This document shows, piece after piece, positions 21,262-29,298 of a stretch of 64,000 bases of DNA. The notes under the pieces were generated by a model, which saw only the letters and a program-made list of their open reading frames with translations, was not told the DNA's origin and made no database searches. This DNA is from Albitalea sp966211955. Lineage in GTDB: Bacteria > Pseudomonadota > Gammaproteobacteria > Burkholderiales > Burkholderiaceae_C. How positions within the stretch are numbered: position 1 is the stretch's first letter; each line of letters begins with the position of its first letter. The translations under genes were made by a program, and so were the position numbers. The stretch spans positions 62,001-126,000 of the forward strand of contig CBIHOF010000002.1 of assembly GCA_966211955.1 (NCBI GenBank), in the 5' to 3' direction.

Positions 21262-23121
21262 TCAATGCCGGCGCGGCAGCAGCACGCCTTCGCCGCCGTC
21301 ATACAGATGCTCGACCAGCGCGGCGCGGTGGCTCAGCACCGCACGCTGGTTGATCGAGCCCTTGTCGGTGATCTCGCCGCGGTCGATGGACGGCGGCTCG
21401 GCCAGCAGCAGCGCGCGCGCCACGCGGTTGGCGCTGCCGGTGCCCGCATGCCATTGCCGATCGATGAGTTGCTGGAAGAAGTCGACCACCTTGGGATGCT
21501 TCAGCACCTGCGCTGCGGCCACCTGAGCCGCGAGGCCCGCGAGCTTGCGGCACTCATCCACGCGCGGGAAGACGAGGATGCCCACTTCGTCGCGGTTGAG
21601 CCCCGCCACCACCACATCCTGCACGCAGGGCGCGCCGTCGAGGATGATGCGCGCGCGCAGCGGCCCGACGCTCACGAAGGTGCCGGTGGACAGCTTGAAG
21701 TCCTCGGCGATGCGCCCGTCGAACATCAGGCCACGCAGGGGCTGGTCGGGGTCGATGAACTTCACCGCATCGCCGGTGCAGTAGAAGCCTTCTTCGTCGA
21801 AGGCTTCGGCGGTCTGCTCGGGCGCGCGCCAGTAGTGCGGCATCACGTTCGGGCCCCTGAAGCGGATCTCGGTCTTGTCGCCCATGGGCACGAGCTTCAC
21901 TTCCACACCGGGGCAGGGCAGGCCGATGTGGCCCGATCGCACGTCGGTGCCGACCGCGAAGGTGCACGACGGCGCCGTCTCCGTCATGCCGAGGCCGGTC
22001 ATGATGCGCACGCGCTCGCCGGCCGTGCGCTCGGCATGCGCATCGAGCTTGTCCCATACCGCCTGCGACAGCCCGGCGCCCGAGAACATGAAGGCCTTCA
22101 CGCGCTTGAACAAAGACTCGCGCAGCGTGTCGTCGTGGTCCATGGCCGAGGCGATTTCCTCGAAGCCCTTGGGCACGTTGAAGTAGATGGTGGGCGAGAT
22201 CTCGCGCAGGTTGCGCAGCGTCTCGTGGATGCCCGCTGCCGTCGGCTTGCCTTCATCGATGTAGAGCGTGCCGCCGTTGTACAGCGTGATGCCGACGTTG
22301 TGGTTGCCGCCGAAGGTGTGGTTCCACGGCAGCCAGTCCACGAGCACCGGCGGCTCGTCCTGCAGGAAGGCGAATGTCTGCCGGATCATCTGCAGGTTGG
22401 CGCACAGCATGCGGTGCGTGTTCACCACGCCCTTCGGGTTCTTGGTGGAGCCCGAGGTGAAGAGGAACTTGACAATCGTGTCAGGCCCCACCTGGGCGTG
22501 CGACGCATCAGTGAGCGCGCCGGGGGGCGTGGCGAGCAGGTCGTCGAAGCGCGTGGCTTCGCCGTTGGGTAGCGTGCCATCGGGCAGCGTGCCATTCGTC
22601 AGCACGACCTCCATCCCTGGCTGCGCGATGGCCGCGATGGCGCGCGCGTATTCCGGGCCGGATGCGAACACCAGCCCCGGCGTCACCGTCTGCACGATGT
22701 GCCGCAGCTTGCCGTGATCTTGCGACAGCAGCGAGTAGGCCGGCGACACCGGCGCGTACGGGATGCCCACCCACATCGCGCCCAGCGCCAGCGTGAGGTG
22801 TTCGAGGTCGTTGTCCGAGAGGATGGCGATCGGCCGGTCCACGCCGAGGCCGCGCGCGGCCAGCGCCTGGCCCACCGCCTGCGCGCGCTGCAGCATCTGC
22901 GCGTAAGTGATGCGCCGCCAGTCGCCGCCGGCCTCGCGCTTGGCGACGAAGGTGCGGTCGGGCGCCTTTGCCGCCCAATGTTCGAGCGCGTCGGTCAGGC
23001 GCCGCGGAAACTCCGTCAACGCCTCGGCAGAGCGCAGCACCTGCACGCCGTCGTCGCGCTGCTCGAGCGTTGCGGTGAGGCAGCCGCCCACGCGCGCATG
23101 CCGGTAGGCCGCTGCGCTCAT
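21262..23121 (-). CDS. feruloyl-CoA synthase-like acyl-CoA ligase
   Basis: A 619-residue ANL-superfamily adenylating enzyme. ATP motifs are LFTSGSTKNPKGVVNTHRML, GLGMTETAPSC and CTGDAVKFID. WLPWNHTFGGNHN, YIDEGKP and the extended C-terminus are typical of feruloyl-CoA / hydroxycinnamoyl-CoA synthetases and unlike short fatty-acid ligases. It activates a phenylpropenoid acid with CoA and ATP. Its ATG overlaps the crotonase stop (ATGA), so the two are translationally coupled. Confidence 0.88.
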   Translation of the reverse strand: MSAAAYRHARVGGCLTATLEQRDDGVQVLRSAEALTEFPRRLTDALEHWAAKAPDRTFVAKREAGGDWRRITYAQMLQRAQAVGQALAARGLGVDRPIAILSDNDLEHLTLALGAMWVGIPYAPVSPAYSLLSQDHGKLRHIVQTVTPGLVFASGPEYARAIAAIAQPGMEVVLTNGTLPDGTLPNGEATRFDDLLATPPGALTDASHAQVGPDTIVKFLFTSGSTKNPKGVVNTHRMLCANLQMIRQTFAFLQDEPPVLVDWLPWNHTFGGNHNVGITLYNGGTLYIDEGKPTAAGIHETLRNLREISPTIYFNVPKGFEEIASAMDHDDTLRESLFKRVKAFMFSGAGLSQAVWDKLDAHAERTAGERVRIMTGLGMTETAPSCTFAVGTDVRSGHIGLPCPGVEVKLVPMGDKTEIRFRGPNVMPHYWRAPEQTAEAFDEEGFYCTGDAVKFIDPDQPLRGLMFDGRIAEDFKLSTGTFVSVGPLRARIILDGAPCVQDVVVAGLNRDEVGILVFPRVDECRKLAGLAAQVAAAQVLKHPKVVDFFQQLIDRQWHAGTGSANRVARALLLAEPPSIDRGEITDKGSINQRAVLSHRAALVEHLYDGGEGVLLPRRH

Positions 23122-23924
23122 CGCGTCACCTTGCCGGCGCGCTTGTCCAGGAAGGCGCGCAGGCGCTCCTTCGCCTCGGGCGTGCTCTCGGCCACTGCGG
23201 CCATCAGCGATTCGGTGAACAGGCCTTCGGACTGCGACTGGTCAGCGATGCGTGGCAACGCATGCATCACGCCGAAGTTCGACAGCGGCGCGTTCGCCGC
23301 GATGCGGTTCGCCAGCTCCATCGCACGCGCCATGCCGGCGCCCTCGGGAACGATGTATTGCGCGAGGCCGGCGCGTTCGCCTTCCTCTGCGCTGTAGACG
23401 CGGCCGGTGAGCATCATGTCCGTCATGCGGGCCACGCCCATCAGCCGCGGGATGCGTGCCGAGCCGCCGCCGCCCACGAAGAGCCCGCGCTGGCCTTCGG
23501 GCAGGCCGAAGTACGCCGAGGCCTCCGCCACGCGGATGTGGCAGGCCGACGCGAGCTCCAGGCCGCCGCCCACCACCGCGCCGTGAAGCACGGCAATGAC
23601 GGGCACGCGGCCGAACTGGATGGCGTCGAAGGCGGCATGCCACATGCGCGAATGCAGCACGCCCTCGGCCACGTCGCGTTCCACCAGCTCCGACAAATCA
23701 AGCCCGGCGCAGAAGTGCTCGCCGTCGCCGCTGAGCACCACCGCGCGCACGTCGGCGGGCAGGTTCACGAAGGCGGTGTGCAGCTGCGAGATGAGGTCGT
23801 CGCTGATTGCGTTGCGCTTGGCCGGCCGCGCGAGCCGCACCTGCGCGACCGCGCCCAGGGTGCCGATCTTCAACAGCGGCAGCTGCGCGAGCAGGCCGGT
23901 GGCGGGGGCGAACGAAGAGTCCAT
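23118..23924 (-). CDS. enoyl-CoA hydratase/isomerase (crotonase) family protein
   Basis: A 268-residue crotonase fold. GDGEHFCAGLDLSEL and GAVVGGGLELASACHIRVA form the oxyanion-hole segments, and GLPEGQRGLFVGGGGSARIPRLMG contains the position of a catalytic Glu. It probably hydrates, or hydrates and cleaves, an aryl-propenoyl-CoA made by the adjacent ligase. Whether it is a beta-oxidation hydratase or a hydratase-lyase giving an aldehyde cannot be decided here; the SDR downstream favours beta-oxidation. First gene of the minus-strand operon. Confidence 0.9.
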   Translation of the reverse strand: MDSSFAPATGLLAQLPLLKIGTLGAVAQVRLARPAKRNAISDDLISQLHTAFVNLPADVRAVVLSGDGEHFCAGLDLSELVERDVAEGVLHSRMWHAAFDAIQFGRVPVIAVLHGAVVGGGLELASACHIRVAEASAYFGLPEGQRGLFVGGGGSARIPRLMGVARMTDMMLTGRVYSAEEGERAGLAQYIVPEGAGMARAMELANRIAANAPLSNFGVMHALPRIADQSQSEGLFTESLMAAVAESTPEAKERLRAFLDKRAGKVTR

Positions 23925-23961
23925 GTGGCAGTGGTCGCAGAAGTCTGCATTTAGTTCAGTA

Positions 23962-23984
23962 GATGAAGTATCATAGGCTTCATC
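23962..23984. promoter_or_regulatory. inverted repeat between crotonase and amidohydrolase genes
   Basis: GATGAAG (23962-23968) and CTTCATC (23978-23984) are perfect complements separated by 9 bp. The region is AT-richer than its surroundings and lies in the 156-bp divergent spacer between starts at 23924 and 24081. It fits an operator for both units, perhaps for the MarR protein encoded at 18809. Confidence 0.55.
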
Positions 23985-24080
23985 ATCTGGCGGCGACTAG
24001 GTAAAACCCCTTGGTTTCAGGTGCCGCCGAGTCTGCCATCGTCATTCACCCCGTTAAGCAGTCAGGAAAGCGGCCCCACC

Positions 24081-24953
24081 ATGAACATCGACCAGCTCGT
24101 GGCCATCGACGTGCACACCCATGCGGAAGTGTCGTGCTGGAACCCCTTCGACAACTACGGCGAGGAATACGACCGCGCGGCCGACAAGTACTTTCGATCG
24201 AGCCGCCGGCCGACCATCGAGGAGACGGTGGCCTACTACCGCGAGAAGAAGATCGGCCTCGTGATGTTCACGGTGGATTCCGAATCCAACCTCGGCCGCC
24301 GCCGCATCCCCAACGAGGAGATCGCCGAGGCGGCGCAGAAGAACAGCGACATGATGATGTGCTTCGCGAGCATCGACCCGCACAAGGGAAAGATGGGTGC
24401 GCGTGAGGCCAGGCGGCTCATCACCGAGCATGGCGTCAAGGGCTTCAAGTTCCATCCGACGGTGCAGGGTTTCTACCCGTACGACAAGATGGCCTGGCCG
24501 CTTTACGAGGTCATTGCCGAGCACAACATGCCGGCCATCTTCCACAGCGGGCATTCGGGCATCGGCTCGGGCATGCGCTGCGGCGGCGGGTTGCGGCTGG
24601 AGTACTCCAACCCCATCCACCTGGACGACGTGGCCATCCAGTTCCCCGACATGCAGATCATCATCGCGCACCCGTCCTGGCCCTGGCAGGACGAGGCGCT
24701 GTCGGTGGCCATGCACAAGCCCAACGTCTTCATCGACCTCTCGGGCTGGAGCCCGAAGTACTTTCCGCCCCAGCTCGTGCAGTACGCCAACACCTTGCTG
24801 CGCGACCGCATGCTGTTCGGCTCGGATTTCCCGCTCATCACGCCCGAGCGCTGGATGAAGGACTTCGACGAAGCCGGATTCCGTGACGAAGTGAAACCGC
24901 TGATCCTCAAGGAGAATGCAGCCCGGCTGCTCAAGCTTACGAGGACCTCATGA
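24081..24953 (+). CDS. amidohydrolase family 2 protein (ACMSD-like)
   Basis: 290 residues from MNIDQLVAIDVHTHAEVS; a 20-codon upstream extension has no homology. The HTH at residues 12-14, then FKFHP, FHSGHSG, IIAHPSWPW and the C-terminal LFGSDFPLITPERW mark a metal-dependent TIM-barrel hydrolase or decarboxylase of the PF04909 group. Members act on aromatic carboxylates (decarboxylation) or cleaved-ring intermediates. Divergence from the feruloyl-CoA-type operon across a shared palindrome suggests a role in the same aromatic pathway. Confidence 0.88.
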   Translation: MNIDQLVAIDVHTHAEVSCWNPFDNYGEEYDRAADKYFRSSRRPTIEETVAYYREKKIGLVMFTVDSESNLGRRRIPNEEIAEAAQKNSDMMMCFASIDPHKGKMGAREARRLITEHGVKGFKFHPTVQGFYPYDKMAWPLYEVIAEHNMPAIFHSGHSGIGSGMRCGGGLRLEYSNPIHLDDVAIQFPDMQIIIAHPSWPWQDEALSVAMHKPNVFIDLSGWSPKYFPPQLVQYANTLLRDRMLFGSDFPLITPERWMKDFDEAGFRDEVKPLILKENAARLLKLTRTS

Positions 24954-25306
24954 CCGTCATCCGCCCCGCCCTTGCCGTCTTCGCTGTGTCACTGCTTGCC
25001 GCCTCGCAGGCGCAAGCCAAGCCCCTGGAGCCGGCAGCGCTCGCGCGCTTCGACGCCGGCTACGCGCGGTGCGAGCAGAAGTTCGAGCACATGCGCGGGC
25101 ATGCGGACGAGGCTTACCTGGGCCTGTACAAGCTCAAGGTCGACGACAAGAGCCGCGGCAAGCTTGCAGATCTGCGCAAGAAGCCGGCCTATGCGGCCGA
25201 GAAGGCAAAGGCCGACAAGCGCATGAGCAAGCCGTCGGCCGAATTGGACAAGAAGCTGGACCAGCAATGCCAGGCGACCTGGGGACAGGTGCAGGCGGCG
25301 AAATGA
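24950..25306 (+). CDS. small Lys-rich periplasmic protein of unknown function
   Basis: 118 residues with a signal peptide (MTVIRPALAVFAVSLLAASQAQA). The mature part is helical and charged (DEAYLGLYKLKVDDKSRGKLADLRKKPAYAAEKAKADKRMSK) with two cysteines, CEQKFEHM and QQCQATW, that could pair. I recognise no family. Its ATG overlaps the amidohydrolase stop (ATGA), so it is coupled to that gene, and a strong terminator hairpin follows. Confidence 0.8.
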   Translation: MTVIRPALAVFAVSLLAASQAQAKPLEPAALARFDAGYARCEQKFEHMRGHADEAYLGLYKLKVDDKSRGKLADLRKKPAYAAEKAKADKRMSKPSAELDKKLDQQCQATWGQVQAAK

Positions 25307-25316
25307 TTCGGCCGAT

Positions 25317-25350
25317 GTGAAACCCGCCGCATGGCTGCGGCGGTTTTCAC
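25317..25350. terminator. strong intrinsic terminator hairpin
   Basis: The arms GTGAAA..CCGCCGC and GCGGCGG..TTTTCAC pair around a 6-nt loop (ATGGCT), with T residues in the 3' arm. It lies 11 bp after the stop of the small periplasmic gene and just before the convergent metallothionein-like stop at 25362, so it can act in both directions. Confidence 0.8.
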
Positions 25351-25361
25351 TGAGGGAGTTG

Positions 25362-25529
25362 TCAGGACTTCGGGCAGGCGCAGTTGCCGGCGCATTGGCA
25401 GGCACTGCCGCAGCGGCACGCCGCGCCGCAGGGGCAGGCCGCGGGCGGCGCGGGTTGCTGGCAGCCACAGGTGCAAGAGGCGCCGGGGCAGGTGGTGCAG
25501 GCGCAGCGGGTTTGGTGGGTCGCGTTCAT
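25362..25529 (-). CDS. Cys-rich metallothionein-like peptide
   Basis: 55 residues from MNATHQTRCACTTCPG with an AGGA ribosome-binding site; the longer frame starting at 25640 includes only promoter DNA. There are 14 cysteines, mostly as CxC and CxxC pairs (CACTTC, CTCGC, CPCGAACRCGSACQC, CAC), and several Pro/Ala but no aromatic residues. It is a likely cytoplasmic metal-binding (Cu or Zn) peptide. It lacks the His/Tyr pattern of SmtA-type metallothioneins, so the assignment rests on composition. It faces the FixH-like and cytochrome peroxidase genes across a duplicated promoter region. Confidence 0.7.
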   Translation of the reverse strand: MNATHQTRCACTTCPGASCTCGCQQPAPPAACPCGAACRCGSACQCAGNCACPKS

Positions 25530-25576
25530 GGTGGAGTCCTTGGTTGCTCGTCGACGGGGTGTCTTCGATGGGTCAA

Positions 25577-25671
25577 CTTTCGGTGACGGGCCTGCATTGC
25601 GACAGCGAATTGCGACCAAGCGTTCTGTGGTGTGCCGCAATGGTTGGTGATGGCGACCGAACGGTCGGCGG
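25577..25671 (-). repeat. inverted duplicated regulatory segment, arm 1
   Basis: Read on the minus strand, this arm aligns along about 95 bp with 25736-25829 read on the plus strand. Shared words include the GACCGTTCGGTC palindrome, ACCATT, and (A/G)TCGCAATxCGCTGTCGCA. It lies upstream of the metallothionein-like gene and contains the palindrome at 25654-25667. The rest of 25530-25864 is non-coding. Confidence 0.7.
25654..25667. promoter_or_regulatory. palindrome CGACCGAACGGTCG, candidate operator for the metallothionein-like gene
   Basis: Six-bp perfect arms surround an AA centre. The complementary-strand version (TT centre) recurs at 25740-25753 before the divergent operon. The ACCGNNCGGT core resembles TetR-family operators, though no regulator gene for it is nearby. 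Confidence 0.5.
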
Positions 25672-25735
25672 TGTGCCTGGCGAGTTTGCGCTGGGCTGAA
25701 GGTCCATGCAGTAGGCCGATCGAGGCGATTCGATG

Positions 25736-25829
25736 CCCCCGACCGTTCGGTCGACGGCCGCGACCATTCCTGGACCCAGCCAGACCCTTGATCGCAATCC
25801 GCTGTCGCAGCGGATGGTCGGTGACGACA
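25736..25829 (+). repeat. inverted duplicated regulatory segment, arm 2
   Basis: Counterpart of 25577-25671, read in the opposite direction and lying upstream of the FixH-like lipoprotein gene (25865). The two arms face away from each other around a spacer of about 64 bp, so each transcription unit has its own copy of the same control region. Conservation is patchy, best around the palindrome and the CGCTGTCGCA word. Confidence 0.7.
25740..25753. promoter_or_regulatory. palindrome CGACCGTTCGGTCG, candidate operator for the FixH/peroxidase operon
   Basis: This is the same 14-bp element as at 25654-25667 apart from strand, placed 112 bp upstream of the lipoprotein start. Identical operators in both arms predict joint regulation of the divergent genes. 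Confidence 0.5.
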
Positions 25830-25864
25830 GTGAGGTCTTCATTCCTCCACTTTCGGACTGCACC

Positions 25865-26302
25865 ATGCCCTACACCACCGTCTCGCTCCTGTCCCTGCTG
25901 TCGCTCGCTGCCATCGCCGGCTGCTCCACGCCGCCGCCGGGCCTCGACCTGTCGATGCGTCGCCCCACGATCGAGAAGAAGTTCGTCGTCGAGCTCGATG
26001 CGCCTGCGACGCCGGCAGCCATCAACCAGATCCATTCCTGGCGGATCAAGCTCGCATCGCCCGACGGTGCGCCGATCACGCATGCCCACATCACCGTCGA
26101 TGGCGGCATGCCGCAGCATGGCCACGGCCTGCCCACCAAGCCGCAGGTGACCCGCGAACTGGCCGACGGCACCTACCTGCTCGAAGGCATGAAGTTCAGC
26201 ATGACCGGCTGGTGGGAAATCAAGCTCGCCATCGACAGCCCCGTCGGCGCTGACAAGGTGACCTTCAACACCGTCGTCGGCCTGCCGGCCGCGACGCGCT
26301 GA
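25865..26302 (+). CDS. FixH/YtkA-like domain lipoprotein
   Basis: 145 residues from MPYTTVSLLSLLSLAAIAGC; LAAIAGC gives a lipobox with lipidated Cys20. The mature domain (WRIKLASPDGAPITHAHITVDGGMPQHGHGLPTKPQV, then LEGMKFSMTGWWEIKLAID) is an Ig-like YtkA/FixH fold with a Met/His-rich segment (GGMPQHGHG) that could bind copper. Such proteins often sit beside di-heme peroxidases. The open frame upstream to 25733 is promoter DNA. The cytochrome peroxidase begins 25 bp later, probably cotranscribed. Confidence 0.85.
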   Translation: MPYTTVSLLSLLSLAAIAGCSTPPPGLDLSMRRPTIEKKFVVELDAPATPAAINQIHSWRIKLASPDGAPITHAHITVDGGMPQHGHGLPTKPQVTRELADGTYLLEGMKFSMTGWWEIKLAIDSPVGADKVTFNTVVGLPAATR

Positions 26303-26327
26303 GCCTCGCTGGCGTCAAGGAGCAGAC

Positions 26328-27638
26328 ATGAACAACGCCTGGTCGCGGGTCATTGCACCGGCCGTGTTGCTGTTGGCGATGGTGTCATCCATCTCAAGCC
26401 TTGCTGGCCCCTCGCCAACCGCACCGGCGACGACCACCGCATCGACGAATGGCGAGCGGTGGAGCGCTGACGAAATGGCGGTGCTCGCATCGCTGCGATT
26501 GAGCCGCCTGCCCGCAGTCGCTGCCGAACCGTCGAACGCCGTCGAACGCTCGCCAGCCGCCATCGAACTCGGTCGCCGCCTGTTCAGCGACACACGGTTC
26601 AGCCGCAACGGGGAGGTGTCATGCGCGTCCTGTCATGACCCCGCCCGGCACTTCCAGGACGGCTTGCCGGTGAGTCGAGGCGTGGGTGTCGGCACCCGTC
26701 GCGCCATGCCCGTCGTGGGCACCGGCCATGCGACCTGGTTGTTCTGGGATGGACGCAAGGACAGCCTGTGGTCGCAAGCGCTCGGGCCCTGGGAAGATGC
26801 GGCCGAGCACGGCGGCAACCGGACGCGCTATGCGCGTCTCGTGGCGCAGTTGCATCGCCGCGAGTACGAAGCCATCTTCGGCGCGATGCCCGAGCTTCGC
26901 GGCCTGCCCGCCGATGCTGGCCCCAATGGCTCGGACGCCGAGAAAGCCGCGTGGGCGGCGATGGATGCGAAATCCCGCGAGCAGGTGTCGCGCATCTTCG
27001 CCAACATGGGCAAGTCGGTGGCCGCGTATGAGAAGACCCTGCAGCACGCGCCCTCGCGACTCGATCGCTACATCGATGGATTGGTCTCTGCCGATGCGTC
27101 TGCACGCAGCGCCCTTCAAGCGGGTGAAGTCCGGGGACTGCGCCTGTTCATCGGCAAGGCGCAATGCGTCACCTGCCACAACGGCCCGCTGTTCACCGAC
27201 CAGCAGTTCCACAACACCGGCGTGCCACCGCGTGATCCGGCGCGGGCTGACGTGGGTCGATCAGCGGCGACGGCCAAGGTATCGGCAGACGAGTTCAATT
27301 GCCTCGGCACCTTCAGCGACGCGACGCCGGAGCAATGCCAGGAACTGCGCTTCATGGCCGTCGACGACCCATCCATGATTGGCGCGTTCAAGACGCCGGG
27401 CTTGCGGGGAGTGGCGCTGCGTCCGCCCTACATGCATGCCGGCCAGTTCGCCTCGCTCGATGACGTGGTGCGGCACTACGTGAGCGCACCGCACGCCGCC
27501 ATCGGGCATTCCGAGCTCAACCATCGGCATTCGAATCCGCAGGCCGCGAAGCCCACGCATGGGGAACGTCCGCCCATCGAGTTGACCGACGCGGAAATCC
27601 GCGACCTGGTGGCCTTCCTCGGGAGCCTCTCGCCGTGA
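26328..27638 (+). CDS. di-heme cytochrome c peroxidase / MauG family protein
   Basis: 436 residues with an N-terminal signal (about residues 1-26). Two heme c sites are CASCH at 99-103 and CVTCH near 280. LGRRLFSDTRFSRNGEVSC, PLFTDQQFHNTG and FKTPGLRGVALRPPYMHAGQFASLDDVVRHY are standard for the bacterial CCP/MauG family. The Met or Tyr ligand that separates peroxidases from MauG-type oxidases cannot be assigned with certainty. It acts in the periplasm, probably with the FixH-like lipoprotein upstream. Confidence 0.92.
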   Translation: MNNAWSRVIAPAVLLLAMVSSISSLAGPSPTAPATTTASTNGERWSADEMAVLASLRLSRLPAVAAEPSNAVERSPAAIELGRRLFSDTRFSRNGEVSCASCHDPARHFQDGLPVSRGVGVGTRRAMPVVGTGHATWLFWDGRKDSLWSQALGPWEDAAEHGGNRTRYARLVAQLHRREYEAIFGAMPELRGLPADAGPNGSDAEKAAWAAMDAKSREQVSRIFANMGKSVAAYEKTLQHAPSRLDRYIDGLVSADASARSALQAGEVRGLRLFIGKAQCVTCHNGPLFTDQQFHNTGVPPRDPARADVGRSAATAKVSADEFNCLGTFSDATPEQCQELRFMAVDDPSMIGAFKTPGLRGVALRPPYMHAGQFASLDDVVRHYVSAPHAAIGHSELNHRHSNPQAAKPTHGERPPIELTDAEIRDLVAFLGSLSP

Positions 27639-27653
27639 CGGCGAAGCCAAGGT

Positions 27654-27914
27654 TCAACGGTAGAACGCCTCCACCTTGCCCTTGAGCTTGATCAGCAGCG
27701 GCTTGCCCTTGCGGTCCAGCGCGCGCCCCGCGGGCACCTTCACCCAGCCTTCGCTGATGCAGTACTCCTCGACGTCATGGCGCTCCTTGTCGTTGAAGCG
27801 AATGCCGATGTCATGCTCGAAGATCGCGGCCACGTGATGCGGACTGGATGGGTCCACGGACAGGTGGTCGGGCAGAGGAGGCTTTTCTTGGGTGTCTTCT
27901 TTGTTGTCGGTCAT
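27654..27914 (-). CDS. DUF3297 family protein
   Basis: 86 residues from MTDNKEDTQEKPPLPDHLSVDPSSPHHV. The conserved block continues FEHDIGIRFNDKERHDVEEYCISEGWVKVPAGRALDRKGKPLLIKLKGKVEAFYR, which is the DUF3297 pattern of small cytoplasmic proteins in Proteobacteria; no function is established. A longer upstream frame (to 28148) has no homology. It is 80 bp downstream of the MFS gene and may be transcribed separately. Confidence 0.88.
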   Translation of the reverse strand: MTDNKEDTQEKPPLPDHLSVDPSSPHHVAAIFEHDIGIRFNDKERHDVEEYCISEGWVKVPAGRALDRKGKPLLIKLKGKVEAFYR

Positions 27915-27994
27915 GGCAGTGTGGCGGTGTGTTTCGCGCAGGTGCGCAGGCTGCATTGTGATGGCGGCGCAGGCCGGCCGCCCGGATGCTCGCG

Positions 27995-29245
27995 CTACAC
28001 CTTGGCCGCGCCCTGGCGGCGCGCCTTCGCAGCCTTCGATGGCGTCATGCTGCTCGCCGCATAGGCGATCACCGCGATCACGCAAAGGTACATGCCCGCC
28101 GATCCCAGCGCGCGCCCCGCGCCCAGGTGGTTGGCGACGTGCCCCCACAAGACACTTCCGGCCGCGAGGCTGGCAGCATTCGAGACGAAATACGTCGACA
28201 GCGCCCGGCCGCGCACGGCCAACGAGAACTCGGACTGCGCTGCGGCATTCAGGGACGAAAGGATGGCGGCCCAGGCGGCCCCAGCGATGGCAATCACCGC
28301 AATTGCAAAGGCCAGCGACGCCTTGAAATTCAAGGACAGCAGCACCAAGCCATACACAGCCACCGCGGCGCAGACGATGGCCGTCTGCGAGAGCTTCGCG
28401 CGCAAGCTGGGCAGCACGAACGCACCTGCCACTGCACCGGCGCCCAGGGCGCCCATCAAGCTGCCGTAGGTGGTCGATTGCAGATGCAGCACGTCACGCA
28501 CGAAGAGCGGCAGCAAGGCCGGCAGCGCTGTCGTCCCGAAGAGGAAGAGGCCGCTGCTCATCACGACGGCGCGAAAGCGTGACGATCGCCCCGCTGCTGC
28601 CAGGCCTTCTTTCAGGGACGTCGCCAGGTCCGAGCTTGGCGCGATGTGTTCGTGGTCGGACTTCCACCATTGGCGATAGAGCACGAGCAAGGCGACGAAG
28701 GACAAGGCGTTGGCAAGAAACAGCGTGGCCGGCCCCACCGAGGCGAAGGCGAGACCGCCCAAGGCGGGCCCGATCACAGACGCCAGGTTGAAGCTCAGGC
28801 CGTTGACGGTGGCGGCGGAGGCAATTTCTTCTGGCTCGACGAGACCGGACATCGACGACTGCCACGCCGAGACCCGCAAGGCAGCTCCGACGCCGACCAG
28901 GAAGGTGAGGGCGATGATCATCCAGGGTGCGCGCCCTTGTGCGTACACGTAGACGGCGAGCGCGAGGGCGCAAAACGCCATCTGCAGGTGAACCCAGAAA
29001 AGATACTTCGGCGTATGGATTCGATCGGCCAACACGCCGCCGGGAATGGCGAAGAGAAAGATCGGCGCGTTCATCGCCGCCTGCACCCACGCGGTGGTGG
29101 ATGGTGTCTGCGACACAGACGTCACCAGCCACATGGCGGCGAAGGTCTGCATCCACGTCCCGAGGTTCGACACGAAGTTCGCGATGCTCAGGTCGCGAAA
29201 CCGCTGGTGGCGAAAGGGCTGGAACAGCGGGACTTTGGGGCGCAT
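27995..29245 (-). CDS. MFS transporter, putative exporter (MFS_3-type)
   Basis: 416 residues from MRPKVPLFQPFRHQRFRDLSIANFVSNLGTWMQTFAAMWLV, the characteristic opening of the transmembrane-effector (MFS_3) group, which includes several antibiotic and siderophore exporters. About 12 helices are visible. The 32-residue upstream extension is not membrane-like. It is the last gene of the asparaginase/FAD/ATP-grasp unit, 53 bp after the ATP-grasp gene, and probably exports the product. Confidence 0.85.
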   Translation of the reverse strand: MRPKVPLFQPFRHQRFRDLSIANFVSNLGTWMQTFAAMWLVTSVSQTPSTTAWVQAAMNAPIFLFAIPGGVLADRIHTPKYLFWVHLQMAFCALALAVYVYAQGRAPWMIIALTFLVGVGAALRVSAWQSSMSGLVEPEEIASAATVNGLSFNLASVIGPALGGLAFASVGPATLFLANALSFVALLVLYRQWWKSDHEHIAPSSDLATSLKEGLAAAGRSSRFRAVVMSSGLFLFGTTALPALLPLFVRDVLHLQSTTYGSLMGALGAGAVAGAFVLPSLRAKLSQTAIVCAAVAVYGLVLLSLNFKASLAFAIAVIAIAGAAWAAILSSLNAAAQSEFSLAVRGRALSTYFVSNAASLAAGSVLWGHVANHLGAGRALGSAGMYLCVIAVIAYAASSMTPSKAAKARRQGAAKV

Positions 29246-29298
29246 GGTGGCCTTTGTTGACGGAAGGCGGCGCGCTTGCGCCGCCTTCATGCATGTTC

